A stretch of 64,000 nt of DNA from Siphonodentalium dalli (GCA_032622095.1 CP136066.1:191072816-191136815); one strand, 5' to 3'; positions 35,701-46,786 are shown, counted from the stretch's first letter. The notes: generated from the letters alone by a model not told the origin. Made by a program: numbers and translations.

Positions 35701-36904
35701 AAAATCAGGTAACCTATTTCGACAAAAAAGTAAAAAAGTTCGCGTACATTCGGAGTTTTCAGCGTCTAAGTACAATGTGGTATTCGAAGGTTTCCCTGGA
35801 CAAACTGGATTTAGAAGAAAAATTGGATTGGAAGATTGGAAGATTGGAGCGTTCATGAAATATGTTACTTTACCAGTGCATTTTAACAAAAGCGATACTG
35901 TTCGAATATATTCGAAGAGGGAGTGTTGTGAAATAATTGTTTTGTTTTTTTTAAACTCAACTTTTCTGCTGAAACTCGCTTATAAGGCACTGGAAGGAAT
36001 GCATGCGCGCCTCTACACAGTATAATATCATAATTCGTGTGTGTGTGGGGGGGCGGGGTACTGGATAATTTACTTTGTGTCTATTAATTTGTATTATTTA
36101 TTTTTTTGTATAGTCAGAGCAATATGGATTTTCGCAGTTGACCTTACTTTTATATATATCAGTAGCATGTTCTATGTATAACTCTCCGATATATGCCGAG
36201 CGTTGCTCTTTGAGCATGTCTGGGACTATACAACACACAATGCGCCTATTTGCACTGTCTCAAAAATTACATTTGCTTACTTGTATAGTTCTCATTACCA
36301 TTTACTGTAAGTCGTTTAATTGTGGATATTGGACCGGATTGTACATCCAACTTAGTCATGGAGCAGCGCAGGTCGGTGGAATACTTTTCCAGAAGTGAAC
36401 GTGACAGGGACGCCGTTTCAATTTCATAAAAGGGACAAAGGTATACATAAACTGGATTCCGGGGTGACATGGACACTCGCAGGGATCTCAGCTAAGAATC
36501 AGAGGGGATCATTCCAAATGGATTATATTTTAGTTGGCGTGCATGCATTAATTGAATACCGTTTTGTGGAATTTGTTTAGAGTTTTTGACTTTGAGACCC
36601 GTGATGAACTTTCGATGTCGTTGTGAGTTTGACGGCGATGTGTCGTAAAGAAACCACACGTGCGTTACAATACCCCTCTCTACTGTGCATTCGATCATAG
36701 CAAATCCACATTACCAGGGATATTAGGTGGAACATAGAGAATTATCGGAAAACGGTAATGTAGCATACAATTATGAACGCATGAAGAGGTATGTTTCAAC
36801 AATTCCTGGCGATCGAGTATATTGGAATCGTTTTAGCAAACCTAATGGTGTGTACGCGGCATGCATTAATACGTATACACATCCCTGGTCAAGCGGTCTT
36901 GCAT

Positions 36905-37612
36905 AACTGCGATAATGTTCGTGATGGATAACAATATCTCTAATATGTGTAAGAAGGCAATCCGACAAATTAGACAATACCTCGATGTAGACTCAACTAA
37001 GACATTGGTCCATGTTTTTGTCACGTCACACTTAGATTACTGTAATTCTTTACTGTGTGGACTACCGGATTACCAGTGTGATCGCCTGCAAAAAGTGCTA
37101 AATGCTGCGGCGCGAGTTGTATCATACACTCATCGGCATGAACATATAACTCCAGTTCTCAAGCAATTACACTGGCTGCCAGTGGAGTATCGAATCATGT
37201 TCAAAATTATTTTGCTTGTATTCAAATCTCGTAATAACATGTCACCATTGTATATACAGGATATGATCAAAGACAGAAATGTGTGTACATATGAATTACG
37301 ATATGATAGTTGTATGCTTTTGTACATTCCTTTCAACAAACAGAAAACGTTTGGCGATAGGGCATTTTCATTTGCAGGTCCACATCTATGGAATAGCATT
37401 CCACCTCACTTGAAAATATTCACTGATTTAAATAACTTTAAGTCAAAACATATCTCTTTGATGTAGCATTTAATTCCTAGATATATGTGCATGTACATGT
37501 ATTATGCTGATTAGGCAATGAGCTCGATGTAATGTAAAGCGCCGTTGAATATGTACTCATAATATTGAGCGCTATACAAATTAATTATTATATTGTATTG
37601 TATTGTATCCTG
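36905..37612 (+). mobile_element. 5'-truncated CR1/L2-like LINE with 3' tail
   Basis: A 183-codon frame (36915-37466) is the classic C-terminus of CR1-like reverse transcriptases: SHLDYCNSLLCGLPDYQCDR, LQKVLNAAARVV, HITPVLKQLHWLPVEYRI, FKIILLVFK, SPLYIQDMI and FGDRAFSFAGPHLWNSIPP. Only this terminal part is present, so the insertion is 5'-truncated. The 3' end reads AAAGCGCCGTTGA...GAGCGCTATACAAAT followed by (ATTGT)n at 37590-37607. This GCGC/TTGA hairpin is also seen at the ends of the LINEs at 10.1 and 12.5 kb, although the coding sequences differ. The frame is intact but cannot support movement. Confidence 0.9.
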
Positions 37613-37912
37613 CAGAATTGCTATGATGTTGGTAGGGCAAACGAAAAAGTTCCGTTATGTTTTCTCAGTTGTCATTTTCGCGGTGTTTGGCTAATCCGAG
37701 TATTTGGGAAAAACAGTGTATGTATTCAATATTCAAAAACATATCTATTTTTTGATAAATTTAATAATGTTTGGGATGCTGTTTGCAAAAAGACACGAAT
37801 AGCCACCTTGATTACAGTCAATTTGCAACAACTGATACAAACAGTATTAAAATATTTCACAATATATATCTTTTTGAATATTTGATACACATAATGGTTT
37901 TTTAACACTTAC

Positions 37913-38066
37913 CGTCTGAGGATATCAGGTCCGTTGTAGAAACAGAGGTACTTCTGAGTATCGACAAAACAATTGTAGCAATACTAGATGCAGCAAACAG
38001 GATACTTAGTGTGGAAATAACCCACGTGTTCCTGGAAATATATTTTACGCGGTCTAAAACAGCCAT
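37913..38066 (-). CDS. First coding exon with N-terminal membrane anchor, unknown gene
   Basis: ATG at 38066 opens 51 codons that run into CAGACG/GTAAGTG, a strong donor, leaving phase 1. The peptide starts MAVLDRVKYISRNTW and continues with about 23 hydrophobic residues (VISTLSILFAASSIATIVL), then a short Ser/Thr-rich linker. Basic residues before the hydrophobic stretch and none of the usual cleavage motifs after it suggest a type II signal anchor. The next exon would lie below 37912 on the minus strand, but I could not find it. A phase-1 start is what lectin-domain exons in this window use, so a type II lectin is a possible but unproven identity. Confidence 0.55.
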
Positions 38067-38384
38067 ATCTTAACGAGGCAAGTGTACAACGTCTGTGCCA
38101 CAACCGGTATGTATACCATAAGTATATGCTAATATCAAATTAGGTTCAGTATCACATACTACATGTTTAGATATGGATTAGACTCAGTGGACATTGATCT
38201 GAATTCAATAAACGTATGGTCAGCAACCGATATCAGCATGTACGACATGCGTATTAACCAGGCAGGTTACGGTTGGTGTAAAGCAGTCAAATCCGATATG
38301 ACAAAATTCAGGGTATTGTAGACATATTCTCAAGAATATGACCGGTTATAGTGAACGATACGGTGCTTTTTGCTCCCCATAGAA

Positions 38385-38760
38385 TGCCCCGAGAGTAACT
38401 TAAAATATGGTCACATGAAAGTTAAATAAAATATGGTCCCATGAGGGTTACTTAAATATGGTCCAATGAGAGTTAATACAAATATGATCCCACGATGGTT
38501 AATTAATGATCAGGATTAATTTACAATTTAATATATGGTCTCACGAAGGTTAATACAAACTATGGAGCCATGGGGGTCGTAATTTAAATATGGTCCCATG
38601 AATGTTAATTGAAATGAAAATATGGTACCATTATGAGGATTAATTAAAACATGGTGTCATCAGTGTTGATTAAACTACGGTCCTCTGGGCATTAAATACA
38701 ATATAGTCCCATGAATGTCAATTAAAATATAGTGCAATTAGGACTAATTGAAATATGCCC
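38385..38760. repeat. Degenerate ~40-bp minisatellite (ATGGTCCCATGA)
   Basis: About ten diverged units carry AAATATGGTCCCATGAGGGTTA-like cores (split here by variation) separated by TTAATTA linkers. The array ends in a C-rich run at about 38758. No coding potential. Confidence 0.75.
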
Positions 38761-38829
38761 CCCCCCTCCCCCCCCAATCAGGATCCATTGAAACATGGTC
38801 CCAAGAGGGTTAGTTTCTGAATATTAATT

Positions 38830-40039
38830 CATATAGCATTATGATATATGCGCCGTTTTCACAGAAACAATAATGTTCAGAATAAGGCCATATTGTATGT
38901 TAAACAACCAATGTGAATGATTAGTGTTGGAACTTTTCTTAATAACATCTCTATTCATAGCTCATATATTCCGCATACAAAGAAATGAAAAACAAGTTTA
39001 GAGACAAACTAAAGTTCCCTAACAATCAATATTTAAAAATAACACGACGGATTAGCGTGGGAATTGGTTAATAATTACCACCCCAATTCATTTAGAATAT
39101 GACATGCCGACATGTGTCGCGTATAACTATTTGAAACAATTCAGTAAACGATGTTAAATATCATGCTAAACACAGATATAAACAAACAGCTCGAAGGGGT
39201 GTGGATTAAATGTCTTATACCGTCCTCAAATACACATGAAATATAGCAGCAGATGGCATTCAGATCTGTCACGTGAAAATAAATGAAAGATGTTCAAATA
39301 ATAATGCAGCAAAGCAGGTTAAACAATAGAGACACACATCGTGCAGTGCGCTAAGGGTTAAAGCGGGAATTCCCGTTAAACAAATTATTGCTGCTAATAT
39401 GCCATGGTTCAATAAAACATGTCGACAGCTAGCCTCGCCAACATAATCATAAAGCGATATATGAATATACATGCAGACAAATGTAAGTAACCAGTACGAA
39501 AATACTCAAGTACCTCTCTAATCATGTTAAAAACGCCTGAACATAATACACCCGTATAGACAGGGGTGGGTCTGCAATTTTTTTCAGAACACTAGGCGGG
39601 GGTGGGTGGGTGGTTCAGAAGCCCGGCTTACACATATTTTCCTGGCCCTGCAGCTGGGCCCTGTAAATGTTTTCCTAGAGTCATGTTTATTCAAAATAAT
39701 GGGACAAAATGTTTTAAGAATGCTTCTATTATGTAACAGGTATGAACTTAACTCTTGGTAGGGGGTTTGAGTTCACCATCAGTTAATAATGAGGGATGAC
39801 ACCAAGGGGTAATAACAAGTTCAGCTTGCTAAATGTGTTCAAGGATCTATCAATGCGCATTGACATGGAAAGGCTCGGATTGAAATAGTTCTATTAAAAA
39901 TCATTGATTCAACCTGATATAAATGAAAACATAACACAATAATAGATTTTTCAAATAAATGTAAACTCTTCGTTGAACTCTTCAAAAAACCATAATAAAA
40001 TAAAACAAATATTGACAGAATTCAACGATATTTGATATG
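38830..40039. other. Interval without recognised gene
   Basis: AT-rich. A G-rich dispersed repeat at about 39556-39660 (GGGGGTGGGTGGGTGGTTCAG) has relatives at 31.06, 45.83 and 50.85 kb. No exon supported. Confidence 0.5.
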
Positions 40040-40079
40040 GGTCTTGGGTCACCTCTAGATGGGTGCTGTCAAATTTGAA

Positions 40080-40250
40080 TGATATTTTATAAAAAATATG
40101 GCCGTTGGCAGCCATCTTGGATTTTACTAGTTGCATCACTAAATCGTTTAACACATCCTGCAGAGCTTATCCCTCATCCGATCATCACCAACCTACATAT
40201 GGATCTTCTGTGTGACTTCTCGATGGGTGCTATGCTATGCGTTAATTGTC
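40080..40250. repeat. Dispersed repeat CAGCCATCTTGGATTTTACT, left copy
   Basis: It shares CAGCCATCTTGGATTTTACT, then AACACA/AGCACACC, CTCATCC(G/A)ATC(A/G)TCACCAA and ATATGGATCTTC with 45480-45620 in the same orientation. The pair brackets the long LINE. A weaker relative is at 51.1 kb. Confidence 0.7.
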
Positions 40251-40309
40251 AAAGCTGCAAATTAATGCAGAACATGGATATATACATATATACAATGGGG
40301 TCACTTACA

Positions 40310-40512
40310 TCATCGTCATCATCATCATCGACGTCCCCATCGTCATCATCGTCCTCGACATTGTCATCATCATCAGTTTCATCATCATCATCACCATCAT
40401 CATCATTGTCCATCATCATCACCATCGTCATCATTATCATCATCATTATCATCATCGTCATCACCGTCGTCATCATCATCGTCATCGTCATCATTATCAT
40501 CGTCGCTAATCA
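40310..40512. repeat. (ATC/GAT)n microsatellite at LINE 3' end
   Basis: A TCATCG/TCATCA-rich run of about 200 bp lies just beyond the LINE's last coding segment. Its position fits a 3' tail made of short tandem repeats. The same motif is found inside the element at 44050-44560. Confidence 0.85.
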
Positions 40513-40663
40513 TCTTCATATTGGCATCTTAGTGATTGTCGTCCTGGCAACGTTTATAAGGTCATCATCAATATCGTCGTAATTTGTTTTCTCATTTTGT
40601 AGATTAGGTACATAAGACACTGCACATGCATAATGACAGCATGTGTACATATGATTAATCGAA

Positions 40664-42430
40664 TCATGTTTTGTCATCTCTTGTTTTTTCGTGAATCTTC
40701 ATACACGCCTTGACAAATATCGCTAAACTTTTCTGAATTGCTGGGTTTTGGCTACCGAGTAGAATATAAAATCGTGCTCTAGATGGCTCTTGCCGAAAGG
40801 TAGCCGAAATATATTTTATTCTTAAATCCAGGTATTTTTGACAAATAATCACAACGTGGTGGGTCATGCATTTTTGACAGGCTCGGGATTTTCTTTATTT
40901 TTACTCCACCTTCCAGACTCAGAACGCAGTTTGTGATTACATGTTCTTAGTCGTGATAGTTCTTGGGCTAGGTCACGCGGTAGATTTGGCAAATGTGATT
41001 CATATTTCATTGTCCGTTTAAAGTTCATGTATAATTTACCACGAGAGGAGTTGTACATGTCCCACCACCAGGTCTGAATAAAATGATCTTTGAGTGTGCT
41101 TTCGATGGCCATTATTTCTTCGGATGAAATTTTCTGACATGTCCATATGTAACTCATGCCGACGGAATCCAATATGCCTTTAACTGATTGAATCCACGTT
41201 TTCACCTTGTTCGTCCTACCCAGCTCCCCCAAGTTGACGAAAAGTAAATAAAGTTCCCGCGCTAGAGGAGAACACTTGCCATTTAATATGCGGTTCCATT
41301 ATTGAATAATTCTCATCTTACATCTGATACTGATTGGATATCTGCCAATTTCTCCATACAACATGAATGTGGGCGTGCTGATTTTCAGTTTAAGAATATG
41401 TTTATAAAATCTCAAAATTACCTTGTCTATTTCTGATGTGTTTTCTGTACCCCATACTTCACTTCCATATAGAAGAATTGGTTCTATAGTTTTGTCGAAA
41501 AGCGTTATTAGTAGGTCGTTGGTCAAATTTAGGTTGTTGATATTCCCTAAAAACCCATGCATCGCCTTATTCCCAATCACCGATATGGCTTTGACTGCTT
41601 TGCAAAATCTGCCTGTGTAAAAGAACTCGACTCCGAGATAATTCATAGTGTCAACGTATTCTATTTTATTGCCAATTAGATACAAATCGTCAAATTCTTC
41701 CGGTTTTCGGTTGCAGAAGAGAATTGCTTTCGTTTTTGAAGTATTTACGTTTAGTTTCCACGACGATGTATAGTCCCCAAATGCGTCCAGGGCCCTTTGC
41801 ATACTGGCCTGGTGGTCGGCCAACAAAACGGTATCATCCGCATACAACAAACACATGATTCTAATATATACTCCTAGTTTTTCTGTGGATTGATCGCCTA
41901 GGAATTTCAAACCGTCGATAGCACAATCTTTTAGAAATGGTTCGAGGTCGTTTATGAACAACGAGAACAATAAAGGAGATATTCTGACCGCTTGATATTC
42001 TGAACTACACAAGATTTTATGTTTCCGTACATGCTACGAATAATTCTTTAAAAAATTCCATTTATACTGGATGTCATAAGTTTGACCCAAAGTCCCTCCC
42101 TCCATACTGTGTCGAATGCCTTCTTAAAATCGACAAAACAGCAGTATATTTGTTTTCCTCTTGCAAGATAAAAGTCAATAAGACTTTTCATAATGAATAT
42201 ATTGTCGGTAGTTGAATGACCTTTACGGAATCCTGCCGGAAACTGGGTTAATATGCATTCACCCTCGCAAAAGTTTGTGAGTCGATTATTCAGGACGGAT
42301 GTGAATAGTTTGCCAAGTACACTGAGAAGTGTTATCCCTCTGATGAATCGGGGTTATTCCTGTCGCCCCTTCGTTTATAAATTGGCTGAATCATACCTTC
42401 GGTCCATCTAAATGGGAAGCAACCTGTGTT
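40664..42430 (-). pseudogene. LINE ORF2, reverse transcriptase part (frameshifted)
   Basis: In order on the minus strand: FRWTEGMIQPIYKRRGDR, then AGFRKGHSTTDN, then FVDFKKAFDTVW (motif A), the altered VRISPLLFSLFINDL (motif B, where RQG-SP is expected), LLYADDTVLLA (motif C, intact Asp pair), WKLNVNTSKTKAILF, LYGSEVWGTENT, and a C-terminal LRTCNHKLRSESGRW box. Frame changes occur at about 42010-42060, between 41299 and 41232, and near 40866. The function would be target-primed reverse transcription; the breaks prevent it. Confidence 0.8.
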
Positions 42431-44045
42431 TAAAATGGCGTTAAAAAGCTTACAGTAAATTCAGACATTAAATGTATAGTGTGTTCTGGGCATATATTAT
42501 CTAGACCCGACGAATTACCAAGTTTAAGTTTATCAACAGCTGAAAATATTTCGTCGCTAGTGATAGGACAGTTTAAAGGACCTTGTGCATCAATATCAAA
42601 CATGTTTTCAAGTAAAGAACTTACATCGCCGTCTTCATGTGTCTCGGCAAGGCCTTTGAAGTGTTCATAGAATAAGTCGATTGATATCGTAGGTTTTTTC
42701 TTGGGCCCGGTATGTTTCCCTTTCATATCTTTTAACGTTTTCCAGAACTCACTCGGATTTCTACATGCATTGCGTAGTTGATTGCATCTCTTTTGGTTAT
42801 ATTCCGCGATTTTCTTTTTAATTACGCACCTGTAGTTCCGCGCTGACGCGTTCATAAGAGTGCGATTGTGCGATGTTTTCTGTCGCCGATATTTTTTTCT
42901 CGATTTATGAAAAACATTTCGCATTCGATTGCATTCGCCGTCATACCATTCTTTCTGCTCCTCTCGTTTACTAATTCGCGAACCCCCCACAGCATTATAC
43001 ACACCGAATGCCTCGGCAGCCGATGACGTAAACATGTGTTCAATTGCTTCGCATAATTCGTTGATTTCTTTCTCATTGTCAATTCTATTTGAAATGGGAT
43101 CAATTACTTCTTGGACAATACTGGCAACTTTGTCGACCAATAAGTGTGCCTTCTCGTAATTCCACTTCCGTTGTTTATTACCCAAGCTACGACCCCCTGA
43201 GTTGATTTTGGGTGGTTTTGTCACCGTGTTTCTATTCAGAGATATTTCAATGGGGCAATGCGCGTCGGAGTAAATTTGCTCAAAACTCCAACACAAAAAT
43301 CATTGACATGGTCAAATAACTCGTGGCTGCAAATACCATAATCGATAACGCTGCGGTCTCGGCAGGTTAATTTCCCATGTTCTCGATCACTTCCTACTCG
43401 ACCATTAAGAATAACCATTTCTTCAGTGCTGCACATATCTATGAGTCTATAGCCATATGAACTTGCCTTTCCCTGATCCTCAGTCGATCGCCGTCCAAAT
43501 TTACGATCGCACTTTCCATCTAAGATATACTGTCGAAGGTCATTGTCGTCTGTTACATAGCGTACACACACTAGGGCCCTATCATCCACGAATTCATCAA
43601 GTCGGGATGTTCTGGAGTTAAAGTCGCCCACTGGGAGAACATCATTGTTGTTTCTTACTTTCCTAAGCTCCCCTTCGAGATCAATCTGCCAGTTATCGTT
43701 GGTAAACTTCGTATTAGTCGGGGGTACGTACACCGCCCCGATGACAAGATCGCGCCCTGTACCAATATATCCATGATCAATTCTGACCCATGATACCAAA
43801 TTTGACTTTGAAGATATAGGGTGTACATAGTTTTCCAACCCCTCCTTGATGGCAATGATAATGCCACCTGAAACGCATCCCGCCACCCCCCTACCGTTAG
43901 TAGAAAAAACTGTAAAACCTGGTATGATCGCGATACTACCATGTAGTGTTTTCGTTTCTGAGAAACAAACGATATCAAAGCTTGTATAAGTTGGGCGAAC
44001 TCCCGATATATCAAGCGGGATTTTAATCCGCACACGTTCAAACCT
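42430..44045 (-). pseudogene. LINE ORF2, APE-type endonuclease and connector (frameshifted)
   Basis: The endonuclease shows KILGLNVCGLKSRL (first strand), FDIVCFSETKT with the catalytic Glu, GAVYVPPTN, LPVGDFNSR (GDFN box), SVIDYGICS (D-Y) and, after a frameshift near 43270, SDAHCPIEISL (S-D-H box). All catalytic boxes are recognisable. The connector follows with WYDGECNRMRN, NPSEFWKTLKDMKG and ITSDEIFSAVDKLKLGNSSG, the usual lead-in to RT. A frameshift near 43990 separates the first strand from the rest. Confidence 0.8.
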
Positions 44046-44653
44046 AGAATTTTAATATTTTTAGTGTCGGCATAGCCGGCACCATCATAGTCAATACCTT
44101 CATCATCATCTTCGTCGCCGTCGTCACCATCATCATCACTATCATCATCCCCATCATAATCATCATCATCATCATTAGCATCATCCTCATTTTCATCATC
44201 ATAAATATAATTGTCTTCATTATCTCCATCCTCATCGTAATCACCGCATTTGTAATCATAATAGTAATAATAATGGTCATCACCACCATCATCATCATCG
44301 TCATCACTTTCAAAGACGTCCTCATCATTCTCGTTAACATAATTAACATCCTCGTCATATTTTCCATCATTCTCATCATCGTCGTCGTCATATTTAGATT
44401 CATCGTCGCCATCATCATCATCGACGTCATCTTCACCATCGCCATCGTCACCATCTCCTTCGTCGTCATCATCGTCGTCATCGCCGTCATCATCATGGTT
44501 GTAGTCGTCGTCATGTACATCATCAATTACTTCGTCGTCATCGCGTCCGTCATCATCATGTCCACATTCATCGTTGACCCCCGAATCACACATGTTCATA
44601 AGTTCAAAAGTGTATAGTCCCTTACAACCATTAACAGTTTCATCCATGCACAC
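44046..44653 (-). pseudogene. Acidic (Asp-rich) microsatellite-coded N-terminus of LINE ORF2
   Basis: A (GAT/GAC)n microsatellite at 44050-44560 is read in the Asp frame for about 170 codons. It is open upstream to MCMDETVNGCKG and downstream straight into the endonuclease's first strand. Over 500 bp of impure GAT/GAC/GAA repeat without a stop or a frame change is notable, although pure GAT repeats have few ways to make a stop in this frame. Alternatively it is the 3' tail of another LINE copy inserted upstream, the fusion being accidental. Confidence 0.55.
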
Positions 44654-44689
44654 ATATTGAGATAAAGTTTGAGTACTGTTCAGAGATGT

Positions 44690-45424
44690 TCATGTATCAC
44701 ATTTATGTTGTTTGTTTTTGGCCGAAGGAGGTGGTGTTTCATCACGACGGCGCTTGGAGGAAGCTTCAGTGAGAATTTCACTCAATGTATTACGCCCCTC
44801 GGGGCTAAGATGCAGCCAATTTGTGTCCTCATCATCAAAAAGTACCTTTACCACACTATCACCCTCCCAGAAAGTGGGGGTGCTATCCACATACTTCATG
44901 TTCCGTTTTCTGCCGCACACATGCTCCATGTATTCATTCACAAAAATTGCTGCACTATTGTGATCTTGTGCCTTAGCGCTCCTGCCCCTCCTTGGCGGAA
45001 CACTGCATAAGCTAATCTCAGCGGTCGGGAAAATTTCCTTTATGGCATTCAGGGCGTCAGGAATGAACTCAATAGCAACGCCAGATTCCCCCTTGTGGTG
45101 GACGATGTCATTTGTTCCCAAATGAACGATGACCGAATTAATATTACCTATATTAATTGTTTTGTCTGCCGTTGCCATATTCAACAAATCACCTATGTTT
45201 TCAAAACATGCACCAGAGATTTGAAACAATTTTATATTTGGTTCACCAATCTTCAGACCGCGACAGTTACATGTACTTGCTCCCAGAATAACCGTGTCAA
45301 TTGTGGGCTTATCATTCCGCTCATCCGCTCTTCCCGCGTCCGTCTCGGAGTGGTCATCGTCGCCCGTTTGCGATTGTCGCTCATTGTCCTCTTGCCGATA
45401 ATCGACTTTTGGCTTTGTGCCCAC
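44690..45424 (-). CDS. LINE ORF1, SGNH/GDSL-hydrolase-like protein
   Basis: A 244-codon frame in a LINE. Block I reads TVILGASTCNCRGL (GDS replaced by GAS, nucleophile Ser kept); block III reads VHLGTNDIVHH (G-T-N-D); block V reads DTNWLHLSPEGR (D-x2-H with the catalytic Asp and His in DTNWLH). Block II is less clear (SGACFENIGDLL). The N-terminus is polar and acidic and the C-terminus basic (SSKRRRDE, AKNKQHKCD). Esterase ORF1s are known in CR1/L2-type LINEs and are thought to aid RNP or membrane interactions; that role is taken from the family. A 24-bp tandem duplication at 45397-45444 disturbs the likely true start. Confidence 0.75.
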   Translation of the reverse strand: MGTKPKVDYRQEDNERQSQTGDDDHSETDAGRADERNDKPTIDTVILGASTCNCRGLKIGEPNIKLFQISGACFENIGDLLNMATADKTINIGNINSVIVHLGTNDIVHHKGESGVAIEFIPDALNAIKEIFPTAEISLCSVPPRRGRSAKAQDHNSAAIFVNEYMEHVCGRKRNMKYVDSTPTFWEGDSVVKVLFDDEDTNWLHLSPEGRNTLSEILTEASSKRRRDETPPPSAKNKQHKCDT

Positions 45425-45479
45425 AATCGACTTTTGGCTTTGTGCCGCCTACCATTGATTTCCGAATTTTGTATTGCTA

Positions 45480-45640
45480 GCAGCCATCTTGGATTTTACT
45501 CTTTGTATGACCAAATACTTTAGCACACCTTACAGGTCAAATTTCTCATCCAATCGTCACCAAACTTCATATGGATCTTCAAAGTGACCTCAAGATGGTC
45601 CCCCAAAATTTGTTTAAAACAAACGTGGCCACCACCACCC
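45480..45640. repeat. Dispersed repeat CAGCCATCTTGGATTTTACT, right copy
   Basis: Counterpart of 40080-40250, same orientation. On the LINE strand the shared word ends just upstream of an ATG-GCT-GCT frame, so it may instead belong to the element's 5' leader. Confidence 0.65.
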
Positions 45641-46210
45641 ATCATGGATTTCAAATGTCAATCAATCAATCAGCACAACATGCAGCCCACAATGATTGGA
45701 GAATTGTTTTGAAACTTTACAGTATTTTTGGTAAATAAAAAGTAGGAATGCTTCTATAATCATGATATGGAACATTGATCGGATAAAATCAGGAAAACTG
45801 AGTAATTAGTCATTTGAAGCAGTTTGGAGGGGGTGGGTCCCTATCTCAGAATCGGAAAAAAAATTAGGTGGGTACACATAGGGCTGAAAAAATAAAAAAA
45901 AGCGCCTAGTGTCCGGAAATTTGTTCCTGACCACCCCCTGATATAGGGCGTAATTAATTGCTCCGATTTCCCCCATATGTATATATCTACTGGAGGAACA
46001 AACCGCTGGTATCAAATCAATCGACATCATAAGAGATACACTGGTGGAATACTACACTACATCGAATATAACACAAAATGTTTATTACAAAAAAATAGTA
46101 AATTATACTGGACGACAACATTACACGAATTGCATGATTAGACGCGAGAGTGTACATCATTAGGCAACGAGTGAGCACTTGTTGAATAGTATTACTATGT
46201 ATATATCAGT

Positions 46211-46521
46211 GTGATATAATGTATTCTATTGTATTTCGAGGTATAACAATTTACATGTAAATATATATTCATATATGGACTTTGTCTGATATAAACTTTA
46301 TATATATAGTTTATGTCCCTTGTGGTGAAATACCGGTTGACTCTATATCGGTGTGATGCAGCTTTTGTCAACTGCTTTCAGAATTATGGAATGATATAAT
46401 GTATTAGATTGTATTTCGAGGTATATCAATTTACATGCAAATATATATTCATATATGGACTTTGTCTGATATAAACTTAATATATATAGTTTATGTTCCT
46501 TGTGGTGAAATATCGGTTGAC
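46211..46521. repeat. Direct repeat, two ~130-bp copies 180 bp apart
   Basis: Copies at 46211-46341 and 46391-46521 share TGTATTTCGAGGTATA, CAATTTACATG, TTCATATATGGACTTTGTC and CTTGTGGTGAAATA. They lie just downstream of the lectin stop codon at 46572 on the minus strand and so probably sit in its 3' UTR or beyond. Confidence 0.85.
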
Positions 46522-46571
46522 AACCGTATCCGTATTTTCTGGCTTCACACCCCACCGCTCTCCCAGCTCGG

Positions 46572-46786
46572 CTACAGATCGATCTGACAGACTACTGGTC
46601 TCTTCTCTGTTAGACAGTTCACCGTTCTCCAATCGAAGTTGAAGTCACTGCCGAATTTGATACACTGCCTTTGTGTCACCAGATAAGGTTCGCCGGATCG
46701 CCACGAAAAATAGGTCATCAGTGAACCGTCGTGAAGCTTCCATGTTCCTGCATCATCATCATAAAACCCGTCAAGGAAAGCCGAAC
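46572..46786 (-). CDS. Last exon of the mucin-lectin gene (second half of CTLD)
   Basis: The exon starts after TTTGCAGTATAG and in phase 1 encodes SAFLDGFYDDDAG, TWKLHDGS, YFSWRSGEPY, RQCIKFGSDF, FDWRTVNC and RPVVCQIDL, then TAG. The W-x-DGS, SWRSGEP and closing C...C pattern are those of a C-type lectin fold. The Ca-site motif is EPY rather than EPN, and WND is FDW, so classic sugar binding is doubtful. An upstream AG in the same acceptor (TTTGCAG/TATAG) would give a stop, so the second AG must be the one used. It is too short and spliced to show as one frame with its partner exon. Confidence 0.85.

Larger units (their letters stand above)
40303..45480 (-). mobile_element. Near full-length LINE with SGNH ORF1 and acidic tract
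   Basis: Reading on the minus strand: an SGNH-hydrolase-like ORF1 (44690-45424); an acidic, microsatellite-coded N-terminal tract continuing in frame into the start of an endonuclease (about 43990-44653); the rest of the APE-type endonuclease (43236-44033); a connector (42430-43296); RT fingers and palm with frameshifts (about 42010-42430 and 41299-42012); a C-terminal domain (40664-41232); and a (GATGAT)n-type tail at 40310-40512. Gene order and motifs define an APE-class non-LTR retrotransposon; CR1/L2 elements are known to have esterase ORF1s. At least four frameshifts make this copy inactive. 5' truncation is slight or absent. Confidence 0.85.

Noticed and set aside
40079-40582. Ser- and Ile-rich frames at the (ATC)n run
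   Set aside because: Created by the microsatellite; no sequence complexity outside it.
44044-44617. Met/Thr-rich and Ile/Val-rich frames overlapping the Asp tract
   Set aside because: Other frames of the same GAT microsatellite; only the Asp frame continues into the endonuclease.
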